Shown in pieces: positions 50,254 to 59,329 of a DNA stretch of 64,000 nucleotides. The DNA comes from Bacillus sp. FJAT-22090 (GTDB lineage: Bacteria; Bacillota; Bacilli; Bacillales_A; Planococcaceae). Under the pieces are notes generated by a model. It was given only the letters and a program-made list of their open reading frames with translations, was not told where the DNA came from and did not search any database. Each line of letters begins with the position of its first letter. The stretch's first letter is position 1. The stretch is from NCBI RefSeq assembly GCF_001278755.1, contig NZ_CP012601.1:1922001-1986000 (forward strand), read 5' to 3'. Made by a program: the position numbers and the translations under genes.

Positions 50254-51873
50254 TTATATATACACAATCTGATGCTTCCCATTAAACTCGTAAGGAACTT
50301 CTAAAAGATCTTGTATCAATTCCATCCCAACTTCGTTTAAAAGCTGAAGTGGTGAAAATGTACGTTCTTGTAATCCTCCATTTGGATTTAATTCCATCGT
50401 TATACGATCATAACGATAAATAGAAGCATCAAGCTTTCCTAGAAGAGTGTCTTCTATTGCATTATTTAAAAATGTTATTTGTTTTTTATGATAATCTAAA
50501 TTTTTATTTACTAAAGGAGCTAATTTTAAATTCGCTTCTTCAAGAAGAATCGTTTCTAACTCTTTATATTTTGCTGTAATATCATCTTCTATTGAAGTGA
50601 GCAGTGTTGGTATCTTTTCATTTCTATGTTCATCAATAAATCGAAGCTTCGCTTTTTCAACCATGCCTTCCCATATTTCAGGAATGCGGAAGGATAGCTT
50701 CTCCAACAAATTTTGCGTTTTAGAGTTCACAATGGAAATACTTAGTCTTGGCATAATCACCGGCATTCTCATTTCAAACAATTCAAATGCAGACTTAAGT
50801 GTACCCCAGTAAGCAATTTCTCCTGGACCTCCAATAAAACTTAATACAGGAAAGACCATTTCTTGCATTAGAGGTCTTGTTACGACATTATTACTCAATT
50901 TTTCAGGTTCATTTATAGCTATATTCATCAATTCTTCTTCTGAAAAAGCTATTCCTTTACCTTCATTGACAAATTTCTTATCTTTTCTTTCTAATAAAAA
51001 ACGTTCTCCATCTTCTACATAAAATAAGTGAGCTGCATTTTCCTTTGTCTGAATAGGTGTACCATATCCAGCCTTTTCAAAAACAGCTTCATTCTCAAAT
51101 ACGACCTCTGCGAGACGTGATGAATACTTCACTATTTTTTGAAAATACTCACTTTCTAATTTGCGTAAAGGCTCATATGCGGCATCTATCAATAACAAAC
51201 CTTCTTGTTGGAAAAAGTTATTCATCAACGCTGCAAAAAAATCACTATAATTCATATTATCTTCTAATAGAGCATTTATCTTTTGGAATAAGTTTTTAGT
51301 ATGCAAGGTTTCTGGCAGACTTTTAAACAACTCTTCCAAATAAGCTGTAATCATTTTTTTCTCAAAAGGACTTTTAGAGGCCATCTTTTTGATTCTGGAT
51401 GATTCAGGATAAGTCATCTTTTGAAGCTTTCGACCTCTTTCTATGTATACATGATTAACCTCATCAATATCATGATCCTCTCCCGCTATCCAAAAAACTG
51501 GAATGACAGGGACGCCTAAAATTTCTCGTTGCTGTTTTGCTAACACGATTACGGAAATGGCTTTATGAATAGAATACATGGGGCCTGACATTAGACCTGC
51601 TTGTTGTCCACCAATAACAACAATTCCATTATCCTTTAATTCATCTAAATGCAATTTACTTTTTTCTGATATCCCAAACGGACGCATATAATTTGTTATT
51701 ACTTCTACCAGTTCATTTCTTTTATGTTTACTAAAGTCAGTTTCCTGAAGTCTATTATTTAATGCATTTTGATTCCATTCATAATGATAGAAAGAAGACA
51801 AACTAGGCATATCTTCTAAATATTTCTTATAAAATGAGGAAGCGAATGGTTGTGTGTACTGCTCTACTCGCAC
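50254..51873 (-). CDS. bshC: Bacillithiol biosynthesis cysteine-adding enzyme BshC
   Basis: Starting at GTG 51873 (7 nt after GAGGTGG) the protein has 539 residues, the same length as B. subtilis BshC; an upstream ATG at 51903 lacks a ribosome site. BshC adds cysteine to GlcN-malate in the last step of bacillithiol synthesis. HxGH-like nucleotidyltransferase residues lie in GGQQAGLMSGPMYSIHKA, and VFWIAGEDHDIDEVNH and SFIGGPGEIAYW are family-typical. Confidence 0.93.
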   Translation of the reverse strand: MRVEQYTQPFASSFYKKYLEDMPSLSSFYHYEWNQNALNNRLQETDFSKHKRNELVEVITNYMRPFGISEKSKLHLDELKDNGIVVIGGQQAGLMSGPMYSIHKAISVIVLAKQQREILGVPVIPVFWIAGEDHDIDEVNHVYIERGRKLQKMTYPESSRIKKMASKSPFEKKMITAYLEELFKSLPETLHTKNLFQKINALLEDNMNYSDFFAALMNNFFQQEGLLLIDAAYEPLRKLESEYFQKIVKYSSRLAEVVFENEAVFEKAGYGTPIQTKENAAHLFYVEDGERFLLERKDKKFVNEGKGIAFSEEELMNIAINEPEKLSNNVVTRPLMQEMVFPVLSFIGGPGEIAYWGTLKSAFELFEMRMPVIMPRLSISIVNSKTQNLLEKLSFRIPEIWEGMVEKAKLRFIDEHRNEKIPTLLTSIEDDITAKYKELETILLEEANLKLAPLVNKNLDYHKKQITFLNNAIEDTLLGKLDASIYRYDRITMELNPNGGLQERTFSPLQLLNEVGMELIQDLLEVPYEFNGKHQIVYI

Positions 51874-52038
51874 GATTTTTCCACCTCTAAATTTCAAATT
51901 CACCTCGACATATTGTACTCAGATTAAAATAAAATCTGTAGCATTTGCCAGAGGCATATATCTAGTCATGCAGGCATCCTGCTTGAAAATTTTTTATACT
52001 TTAAGAGTATATCACTTCGAAATGAAGTGTTAAAATTA

Positions 52039-52407
52039 TTAGCTTATATAATACAATACATAGCGGATAACTCCGATTAACCAAATAAGGGCATATATCA
52101 CACACAGTAAAAGGAATAATAATCTCCATATCTTCCGAAGGAGGGGCATTACTACAATTTCTTTTTCTTTCCTCCATTCAATATAAGTGAGAGTACTAGC
52201 TATAATTAACGAGATACCAATTAAAATCAGAAAAATATTCTTTGAAAAAACGATATAAAAAGCATTAGATACAGAGAAATACAACAAGAACGTTGTTAAA
52301 TCTGCTGCTAACCCAAATGACTTTTTTCTCTTATGTAATAAATATTTTGAAATAATAAAGGTAACAAAAAACACAATAACAGGGAATAATATTAATAGGG
52401 TAAGCAT
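52039..52407 (-). CDS. DUF3397 membrane protein
   Basis: The protein has about 122 residues with four hydrophobic helices and a basic KYLLHKRKKSFGLAADLTTF loop typical of DUF3397. Function is unknown. ATG 52407 is chosen, 5 nt past the panE stop; GTG 52425 inside panE is an alternative giving 128 residues. A location next to bshC is common in Planococcaceae-like genomes. Confidence 0.78.
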   Translation of the reverse strand: MLTLLILFPVIVFFVTFIISKYLLHKRKKSFGLAADLTTFLLYFSVSNAFYIVFSKNIFLILIGISLIIASTLTYIEWRKEKEIVVMPLLRKIWRLLFLLLCVIYALIWLIGVIRYVLYYIS

Positions 52408-52411
52408 CTTA

Positions 52412-53293
52412 CTAATGGCGATCACCTACTTTGTTCATTTCTTTCAATAAAAGATAAAAAGTATTTAATATGGGTAACACTTCATTCCTTTTCTTCGCTT
52501 CAACCAATATCGCTCCCACAATTGTATCAATCTCCATAATGCGATTATTTTCATAATCTGATAGCATAGAAGAACGGTTATTTTCGGTATTTTTACAAAG
52601 CTCGACTACTTCCTCCCACAGTAGCATTTCATTCCATTCATCAAACACATCCATCAATTCTTCATACATATTTTTCATAATCATTCTGTAAGAATCATTT
52701 TTAATAAGCATTCCATTTGGAGCCTTTGTAATAGTCGTTAAAGGATTTATTAAACAGTTCATTAATGCTTTTTTAAATAAATTTGTTTCAATATGGTTTG
52801 TATATATAAGGGGGAAATCATCTGACGAACTTCCGAAAAATTCATCTGACATTTCCCAAACTCCTTTATATACGCCAACAGATGTTTTTCCAACACCTAG
52901 ATGACGTACTGTAGATGGAGTAACTTTAGTAGCCCCGTGCAATACTGATCCAATCATAATCGTTTCTTGTTTAAGTTGATTAGCAAATGAAAGGTGAAGT
53001 AATCCATTTTGTAAAAACAATAATGGGATATGTTTTGGTAGCAAATCCAATTCACTTTTCAACTTTTCTAAATGATGGTATTTCACAGCAATTATTATTA
53101 AATCCATTGAAAACAAGGGTTCTATTTCGATAACTTGTTTACACTTTATGAGTTCAGGATTATTAGGTACTTTTTCTATGTATAAATTTTCAGCTTCTTT
53201 GCGTACAAAAAATACAATCTCATGCTTTGCTTCAGCTAAATAACCGCCAAATATTAACCCTATTGCACCCGCTCCAATAATACCTATTTTCAC
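52412..53293 (-). CDS. panE: 2-dehydropantoate 2-reductase
   Basis: The 293-residue NADPH-dependent ketopantoate reductase has the Rossmann motif GIIGAGAIGLIFGGYLA at the N terminus and FLQNGLLH in the central region. The catalytic Lys lies in KKALMNCLINPLTTI. It reduces ketopantoate for CoA synthesis. It corresponds positionally to B. subtilis ylbQ next to bshC. Confidence 0.9.
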   Translation of the reverse strand: MKIGIIGAGAIGLIFGGYLAEAKHEIVFFVRKEAENLYIEKVPNNPELIKCKQVIEIEPLFSMDLIIIAVKYHHLEKLKSELDLLPKHIPLLFLQNGLLHLSFANQLKQETIMIGSVLHGATKVTPSTVRHLGVGKTSVGVYKGVWEMSDEFFGSSSDDFPLIYTNHIETNLFKKALMNCLINPLTTITKAPNGMLIKNDSYRMIMKNMYEELMDVFDEWNEMLLWEEVVELCKNTENNRSSMLSDYENNRIMEIDTIVGAILVEAKKRNEVLPILNTFYLLLKEMNKVGDRH

Positions 53294-53317
53294 CAGTTCA
53301 TCACCCCAAACTTATAA

Positions 53318-53351
53318 AAAAGGCCTACCGGAATGGCAGACCTTATTTTTT
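53318..53351 (-). terminator. Terminator after the carboxylase gene cluster
   Basis: An AAGGCCTACC-type stem pairs with GGCAGACCTT across a GGAAT loop, with A6 on one side and T6 on the other. It separates the carboxylase operon from panE. Confidence 0.7.
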
Positions 53352-53358
53352 AGATTTA

Positions 53359-54915
53359 TTATACAGGAAGCACTGGATGTTTTCGAGGTGCTTTCGGAAT
53401 TTCTTTATTTTCATAGTATCTAAAACGATTAGCAAGCTCGCTACGTAGCTCACTTGGTGAAACTATTTCATCCACGATCATCTCAGATGCAAGTTTATAA
53501 ATATCAATTTCTTCTTTGTACTCAGCATGTTTTTCTTGAACAAATTTTAAACGTTCTTTCGGATCTTCAATAGCCTCTATTTTGTTAGAATAAACAGCAT
53601 TCACAGCTGCCTCTGGACCCATAACTGCAATTTGTGCAGTAGGTAAGGCAATACATACATCCGGTTCAAAAGCTGGACCGGCCATTGCGTATAACCCTGC
53701 ACCATATGCTTTACGTACAATAACGGAGATTTTTGGTACAGTAGCTGAGCTCATAGCTGCAATCAGTTTCGCTCCATGTCGTATAATCCCTGCACGTTCC
53801 ACCTTCGTACCAATCATGAAGCCTGGAACATCCGCTAAAAATAATAGAGGAATTGAAAAAGCATCGCATAGTGAAATAAATTTTGCTGCTTTATCAGCCG
53901 AATCAACAAAAAGCACTCCACCCTTTGCCTTAGGCTGGTTTGCAATAATTCCTACTGCTTGCCCCTCAATACGTCCAAAACCTGTAATTAACTCTGGTGC
54001 AAATAATTTTTTTACATCAAAAAATGAATCTTCATCTATTATTGCATTAATTGCTTCATACATATCAAACGGAGCATTTTGATTTTCAGGTATAATGGCT
54101 TCTAAAGTTCTGCCTTCTTTTGCTTTCTTCGGTTCTACTTTTTTAGGCTTTTCCGTATAGTTAGCTGGGAAATAACTTAAATATCGTTTTGCTTCATTAA
54201 TAGCTTCTTCTTCAGAAGTTGCCAATACATCTCCACATCCACTAATCGTACAGTGCATGCGAGCTCCACCCATTTCTTCTAACGTAACTTTTTCACCAAT
54301 TACTTTTTCAGCCATACGTGGTGAACCTAAGTACATGGAGGCATTTCCTTCCACCATAATAACTAAATCACAAAATGCAGGTATGTATGCCCCACCCGCT
54401 GCAGATGGACCAAATAGTAAACAAATCTGTGGAATGAAACCAGAAAGTCTTACTTGGTTATGAAATATTCTGCCCGCACCACGGCGATTAGGAAACATGT
54501 CTAATTGGTCTGTTATACGAGCACCTGCTGAATCTACTAAATATAACATTGGAACTCTATTTTTCTCTGCTATTTCTTGTATGCGAATAATTTTCTCCAC
54601 TGTACGTGAACCCCACGAACCGGCCTTTACAGTAGAGTCATTGGCCATTACACAAACCGTCTGACCATTAACTTTTCCTGTCGCTGTAACAACGCCATCA
54701 GCAGGTAAGTCACCTGCCTCAACATTTGCAAAGCGTCCATCTTCAATATATTCCCCATTGTCAAATAGTAAAGCTAAACGATCACGAACAAATAACTTAT
54801 TTTGCTCTTTCATTTTTTCATGGTATTTAGAATGACCACCTGCAAAAATGGACGTTAACTTTTCTTCTAATCTTTCATTATACGTTTTCGTTTCTCCCAA
54901 ACTAAAAACCCCCAT
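53359..54915 (-). CDS. Acyl-CoA carboxylase carboxyltransferase subunit (PccB/YngE type)
   Basis: The 518-residue protein has N- and C-terminal crotonase-like carboxyltransferase halves. The oxyanion-hole glycines are in GPSAAGGAYIPAFCD and in the later RKAYGAGLYAMAGPAFEPD. It transfers CO2 from biotin to an acyl-CoA. Similarity is strongest to propionyl-/methylcrotonyl-CoA carboxylases; the substrate cannot be fixed from sequence. ATG 54915 lacks a ribosome site, whereas TTG 54900 sits 7 nt after GGGGG and may be the true start. Confidence 0.88.
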   Translation of the reverse strand: MGVFSLGETKTYNERLEEKLTSIFAGGHSKYHEKMKEQNKLFVRDRLALLFDNGEYIEDGRFANVEAGDLPADGVVTATGKVNGQTVCVMANDSTVKAGSWGSRTVEKIIRIQEIAEKNRVPMLYLVDSAGARITDQLDMFPNRRGAGRIFHNQVRLSGFIPQICLLFGPSAAGGAYIPAFCDLVIMVEGNASMYLGSPRMAEKVIGEKVTLEEMGGARMHCTISGCGDVLATSEEEAINEAKRYLSYFPANYTEKPKKVEPKKAKEGRTLEAIIPENQNAPFDMYEAINAIIDEDSFFDVKKLFAPELITGFGRIEGQAVGIIANQPKAKGGVLFVDSADKAAKFISLCDAFSIPLLFLADVPGFMIGTKVERAGIIRHGAKLIAAMSSATVPKISVIVRKAYGAGLYAMAGPAFEPDVCIALPTAQIAVMGPEAAVNAVYSNKIEAIEDPKERLKFVQEKHAEYKEEIDIYKLASEMIVDEIVSPSELRSELANRFRYYENKEIPKAPRKHPVLPV

Positions 54916-55060
54916 ATCTAAAGGATTGGCTCTGTATTATTTATTAGTGATTTTCAATGCGATCATAGAATGTATTTCAACACAAACGGATGTGCGTTCG
55001 CCACACACTACTAATTAATCTCCGCAGAACTATTTAACAATGCCAAAGTAATTGAAAATT

Positions 55061-55273
55061 TTACTCAAACGTTACTAAAACGTCTCCTTCATTAACGAAA
55101 TCGCCTTCTTTAGCATTAATAGAAGCGACTTTACCAGCGACTTCTGCTTCAATTGGAATTTCCATTTTCATTGATTCTAGTACCATCACTACTTGTCCAG
55201 CAGAAACTTCTTCTCCTACTTCTACATTCACTGTAAATACTGTACCTGCCATTGTCGATTCTAAATTTTTCAT
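55061..55273 (-). CDS. Biotin carboxyl carrier (biotin/lipoyl attachment) protein
   Basis: The 70-residue single biotinyl domain has the ESMKMEIPI motif, where Lys is biotinylated. ATG 55273 follows GGGGAGGAAG and overlaps the carboxylase stop by 4 nt. It shuttles carboxybiotin between the two enzyme subunits and resembles B. subtilis YngHB. Confidence 0.93.
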   Translation of the reverse strand: MKNLESTMAGTVFTVNVEVGEEVSAGQVVMVLESMKMEIPIEAEVAGKVASINAKEGDFVNEGDVLVTFE

Positions 55274-56631
55274 TTTGAAACTTCCTCCCCTTGATTTTGC
55301 ATCCATTCCCCTAAAATGGATGTGGAATATACTCCACTGTTAAAACTTTCAGCGTGTAAAAAACGATCAAACAAGTCAATATTTGTTTTCACACCTTCTA
55401 TTTTAGCAGAAGAAAATACTTTTTGCGCTTTCTCAATTGCCAATTCTCTGTTCGATTCATGAATAATTATTTTAGCAATCATCGGATCATAAAAAGGGGT
55501 TACTTTATTTCCTTCTTCGTACCCTGCCTCTATTCTTATTTCCTCCACTTCTCCCCAATTTAAATAAGTTATTGTTCCTGGTGAAGGAAAGAAAGTTTTT
55601 GGATTTTCTGCATATACTCTAAATTCAAAAGCATGACCATTTGACTTAATTAACTGTTGGTCTTTTACTGGTAGTTCTTCTCCTGAAGCAACTTTTAACT
55701 GCCATTCTACCAAATCAAAACCAGTCACAGCTTCAGTAACGGGATGTTCAACTTGAAGCCTCGTGTTCATTTCTAAGAAATAAAATTGATGATTTTGATC
55801 TACTATGAATTCAACTGTTCCAGCATTAACATATTCTACAGCCTTCGCAGCATTTATCGCTGCTTCATATAACTTTTCGCGTGCTTCTTGTGGAAAGTTA
55901 GGGGATGGTGATTCCTCTAATACTTTTTGATTTCTTCGTTGTACCGAGCAATTTCGCTCAAATAAATGAACGATATTACCAAAACTATCACCAAATATTT
56001 GCACTTCAATATGTCGAGAAGCATCAATAAATTTTTCTAAAAATACAACATCATTTCCAAAATAGGATTTTGCACGTGTTTTTATTGACTCAAAATGCTT
56101 TTCTAAAGTTGTTTCATCGTCACAGCGAATCATGCCTATACCCCCACCACCAGCACTAGCTTTTAACATAATGGGATAGCCTATATTTAAAGCAGCTTCT
56201 TTCGCTTCCACTATAGATGTAAGACCCTCTTCCGTTCCAGGAACGACAGGGACATTTGCATGAATCATTGTGAGTCTCGAGCCAATTTTATCGCCCATTT
56301 TTTCAATTGTTTCTGGTTTTGGTCCTATAAATTTAATCCCTGCAGCTTCCGCTTTTCGAGCAAAGTCTGCGTTTTCTGACAAAAATCCATAGCCTGGATG
56401 GATTGCATCCACATTCTCTTTAATAGCAATCGCAATAATTTCGTCCACTTTTAAATAGGACTGTTGTACAGGGTTTGGTCCGATTAAATAAGCATAATCA
56501 GCTTCTTTTACATACGGTAGCTCTTGATCTGCTTCCGAATATATTGCAACTGTTTCAATGTTTAGCTTTTTACAAGTTTTAATAATACGTCTTGCAATTT
56601 CACCCCTGTTTGCAATAAGTACTTTTTTCAT
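55270..56631 (-). CDS. accC: Biotin carboxylase subunit
   Basis: The 453-residue ATP-grasp enzyme has ANRGEIARRII at the N terminus, the glycine loop KASAGGGGIGMI, RDCSVQRR-type ERNCSVQRRNQK, and EMNTRLQVEHPVTE. It carboxylates biotin with bicarbonate and ATP. Its operon with a small biotinyl protein and PccB-type subunit suggests a dedicated acyl-CoA carboxylase rather than housekeeping acetyl-CoA carboxylase; accC names the family only. Confidence 0.9.
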   Translation of the reverse strand: MKKVLIANRGEIARRIIKTCKKLNIETVAIYSEADQELPYVKEADYAYLIGPNPVQQSYLKVDEIIAIAIKENVDAIHPGYGFLSENADFARKAEAAGIKFIGPKPETIEKMGDKIGSRLTMIHANVPVVPGTEEGLTSIVEAKEAALNIGYPIMLKASAGGGGIGMIRCDDETTLEKHFESIKTRAKSYFGNDVVFLEKFIDASRHIEVQIFGDSFGNIVHLFERNCSVQRRNQKVLEESPSPNFPQEAREKLYEAAINAAKAVEYVNAGTVEFIVDQNHQFYFLEMNTRLQVEHPVTEAVTGFDLVEWQLKVASGEELPVKDQQLIKSNGHAFEFRVYAENPKTFFPSPGTITYLNWGEVEEIRIEAGYEEGNKVTPFYDPMIAKIIIHESNRELAIEKAQKVFSSAKIEGVKTNIDLFDRFLHAESFNSGVYSTSILGEWMQNQGEEVSK

Positions 56632-56789
56632 TATATTACCCCCTCTATAAAAACGTGAACCCCTTCTCTATTAGTCTATACGAATTATGAAAACGATTTC
56701 AACTAAATAACAAAAAATATTGTTATTTTGATAAATGATTTGCATTTACATTTAAAAAAGCCTCTAATAATAGAGACTTTGTGTTATTT

Positions 56790-57182
56790 CTATTCTATAT
56801 GCGTAATCCCTTGTCTAACCCAATTAACTAATTGTTCATAATCTCTCTTCAATAAGTTGTATGCGTTGGAAATTTGATCATAAGATTGTTTCATTTCATC
56901 ATAACTTTCCATCGCTAGCTGAAGATGATTTTGCACAGATGACGAATCTGCAGCATCTCTTGCTTGCGCTTCTTTTTTAGGCGTTTCTCTTTGAAGGACA
57001 ATCGGGCGAAGGTTTTTATTCCACCTGAAAGCACATGCTTGTTTTGAGCGACCTAACAAAATGCTCGCTTCTTCAAATCCAGATATTTGTGTATGTCCTT
57101 GCTCTATTTTCTTTAAAACTATTTCTTTTAAAAGATTGTCTTCTTCCACAGTCCAACTATCTTTTCTAATTTTAACATTCAT
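56790..57182 (-). CDS. ylbO: RsfA/YlbO-family Myb-like sporulation regulator
   Basis: The 130-residue protein has an N-terminal Myb/SANT-like DNA-binding domain (KDSWTVEEDNLLKEIV ... FEEASILLGRSKQACAFRWN), a polar linker and a C-terminal coiled coil. RsfA is a prespore-specific regulator; YlbO is its paralogue in this chromosomal block. It is shorter than B. subtilis YlbO (193). Confidence 0.85.
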   Translation of the reverse strand: MNVKIRKDSWTVEEDNLLKEIVLKKIEQGHTQISGFEEASILLGRSKQACAFRWNKNLRPIVLQRETPKKEAQARDAADSSSVQNHLQLAMESYDEMKQSYDQISNAYNLLKRDYEQLVNWVRQGITHIE

Positions 57183-57556
57183 GTTATCACCCTTTGCTTT
57201 TTTAATAATATATGCAAATTGGGTATAAATAGACTCTAAATGTTATTACTTTTTTTATTACTTATTTATTACTGTTAATTTTTTTACTGCTAGCTTTGTT
57301 ATTCACATAGAATGAGGTTTATAACACTTAATAGAATGTGTTTCAGCAACTTAGAGAGGAGAACACGGCTATATGTTTGTCGCACAAACTGCTCAAGAGC
57401 TTCCAGAGGAAGAATAGCTTCTGTTACGGGGCTCAATCTTCACACTTTTACGGCTTGAGGCGGACATCATGAATACACTAGTTTCATTCTGGCCTTGAGA
57501 AAAGTGGTACTCAATCGACCGCTCCTGAAAGCTTAAAAGTACTTAAGTAGAAAAGT
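57183..57556. other. Intergenic region without a recognised gene
   Basis: The first half is very AT-rich. The second half has moderate GC and may be a decayed element. A plus-strand AGAGGAG followed by ATG near 57374 opens only 14 codons. ylbP, expected here from B. subtilis order, is absent. No terminator or repeat stands out. Confidence 0.5.
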
Positions 57557-58330
57557 TTATACCTTCTTATTGTTCAAAAAGTTATTGACTGCATCGTGGT
57601 GGATATCCTGTTCCCAGAGAACAGCGCAACTTGAAACCTCTTCCATTACTCGTTCATATAATTTGCTTTTCTCCCATTTACGGATTGCTTGAATTTTATA
57701 TGCTTGAAGTACGGTAGAATGGGGAACCATCATTTTTTGGATAAACTTGTTTAATGCGATAAGTTTATCTCCCTCATATAATTGTGTTACCCATCCGATT
57801 GAGAAAAGGTAATCAGCTGTATAGGGCACTGCTTCTGTAAGCATTTGTAATGCTTGGTCATGCCTCATGCCTTTTTCAAATAAATAGGTACCGCCTCCCC
57901 AACCAGAGGTGATTGCTAATTTCCCTTGAATGTACCCACATTTCGCTTCTTTTTTTACGAGTCGATAATCACAAAGAGTAGCTATTTCACAGCCCCCTCC
58001 TACTGCTGTTCCGTTAACGAGAGCAATTGTAGGAATTGGTAACGTCGCTACTTCGTATAAGACATTTGCCGTCTCACTTAACATTTTATAGGATTCCTTT
58101 TCTGTTTTTAATTTATGAAAAACAGAAAGATCTCCTCCTGAACAAAATGATTTTTCACCTGCTCCAGTGATTACAGCGAGTTTAATCGACTCATTTGTTT
58201 TTACATTATGTATAAGTTCCTTAAATCCTTCCACTACTTCTCCATTGATGGCGTTATGAATGTCAGGTCTATTTATTTCAAAAATTATCATGTCGTCTCT
58301 TATTTCCATTGTAAAAGCCACTTCATGCAC
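57557..58330 (-). CDS. Enoyl-CoA hydratase/isomerase-family protein
   Basis: The 257-residue crotonase-fold protein has oxyanion-hole segments KSFCSGGDLSVF and NGTAVGGGCEIATLCD. The region after LAITSGWGGGTYLF replaces the usual catalytic Glu context, so hydratase activity is uncertain. It may be an isomerase or hydrolase. It is inserted between ylbO and rpmF, near the acyl-CoA carboxylase genes, suggesting fatty- or branched-acyl catabolism. Confidence 0.82.
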   Translation of the reverse strand: MHEVAFTMEIRDDMIIFEINRPDIHNAINGEVVEGFKELIHNVKTNESIKLAVITGAGEKSFCSGGDLSVFHKLKTEKESYKMLSETANVLYEVATLPIPTIALVNGTAVGGGCEIATLCDYRLVKKEAKCGYIQGKLAITSGWGGGTYLFEKGMRHDQALQMLTEAVPYTADYLFSIGWVTQLYEGDKLIALNKFIQKMMVPHSTVLQAYKIQAIRKWEKSKLYERVMEEVSSCAVLWEQDIHHDAVNNFLNNKKV

Positions 58331-58356
58331 CCCTGTTTTTGAAAATTTATAGAGAA

Positions 58357-58395
58357 AAAGGCTACCGAAGAGCCATGGTCTCTTTGGTAGCCTTT
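58357..58395 (-). terminator. Terminator after rpmF
   Basis: AAAGGCTACCGAAGA (58357-58371) pairs with TCTTTGGTAGCCTTT (58381-58395) with one wobble. Flanking A-rich sequence supplies the T-run on the minus strand. Confidence 0.88.
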
Positions 58396-58413
58396 AATGG
58401 AACAAATACTGAA

Positions 58414-58587
58414 TTATTTGCTCACTACTTCTTTCCCTTTGTATTGACCGCATGATTTACAAATTCGGTGAGCCAATTTCATTTCACCACAATTTGGACA
58501 AGCAACCATACCAGGTACGGATAATTTAAAATGTGTACGACGTTTTCTTTTTACAGTTTTAGAAGTTCTTCTAGCTGGTACTGCCAT
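58414..58587 (-). CDS. rpmF: 50S ribosomal protein L32
   Basis: The 57-residue protein begins [19 protein letters not shown] and carries a zinc ribbon of four Cys (CPNC ... CKSC), the C+ form. ATG 58587 follows AAGGAGGTG; an upstream in-frame start at 58596 would overlap that ribosome site. It follows ylbN by 24 nt. Confidence 0.97.
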   Translation of the reverse strand: MAVPARRTSKTVKRKRRTHFKLSVPGMVACPNCGEMKLAHRICKSCGQYKGKEVVSK

Positions 58588-58611
58588 TGGTGGCACCTCC
58601 TTACAGATCTA

Positions 58612-59151
58612 TTATTCGTCTGTTTGATCAAAATACTTAGCTAAGTCAGCCAGTCTTGGATCCAATTTTGGTTGATCATCTTCCTGCATATCATTTAGAT
58701 CATCATCTGTTGTATATGACCAGCCGTTTCCACCCTCATGCTTAAATTGGTCTGCACCTTCTTTAAACACTTGCAATGGAATTTCTAGTAGGATTAACTC
58801 CTCTAACACTGGATCAACTTGAATAACATCGCCGTCTACTATATGAAAGTTATCATATGCTTGCGCAGTGGCAGATGCAGTTTCAGACCAGCTGAAAATT
58901 TCATCAGATTGAATCTCAAATGGAAATTCTACATCTTCCCAAGTGCGAGCACAAGGTAATATGAGAGTTCCTGAAAGCTGAAAATGACAAGTCATTTGCG
59001 CTGCACCAAACGTGCAGTGCCCTGTTACATGAACGGGTGAAATATTTCGAACGTCCGGGTTTCGCTTCTTCACATTTTCGAGAGTTACGAATTCATCTAA
59101 CGTCATCCCGTTATCACGATATTTAGCTAATTGATGAATTGCCCATTTCAT
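58612..59151 (-). CDS. ylbN: DUF177 (YceD) protein YlbN
   Basis: The 179-residue protein matches the YceD family found directly upstream of rpmF in most bacteria. It has HVTGHCTFGAAQMTCHFQLSG and the acidic C terminus PKLDPRLADLAKYFDQ. It is linked to 23S rRNA accumulation in some species. It is divergent from tmcAL. Confidence 0.93.
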   Translation of the reverse strand: MKWAIHQLAKYRDNGMTLDEFVTLENVKKRNPDVRNISPVHVTGHCTFGAAQMTCHFQLSGTLILPCARTWEDVEFPFEIQSDEIFSWSETASATAQAYDNFHIVDGDVIQVDPVLEELILLEIPLQVFKEGADQFKHEGGNGWSYTTDDDLNDMQEDDQPKLDPRLADLAKYFDQTDE

Positions 59152-59329
59152 ACGATTATCACCTCAAGACAACAAAATTTATTATATAATGACAGGATTT
59201 AGATGTCAAGATAATTTCTTGTCACTACTTCATTTTAACATTATACTCTCTTTAAGGAAAGCGCTTGATTCTAGACAGCTACTATTTAGGAAAGTTATAC
59301 TTTCTTCGAGGTAGGAAAGGATTTGATTG

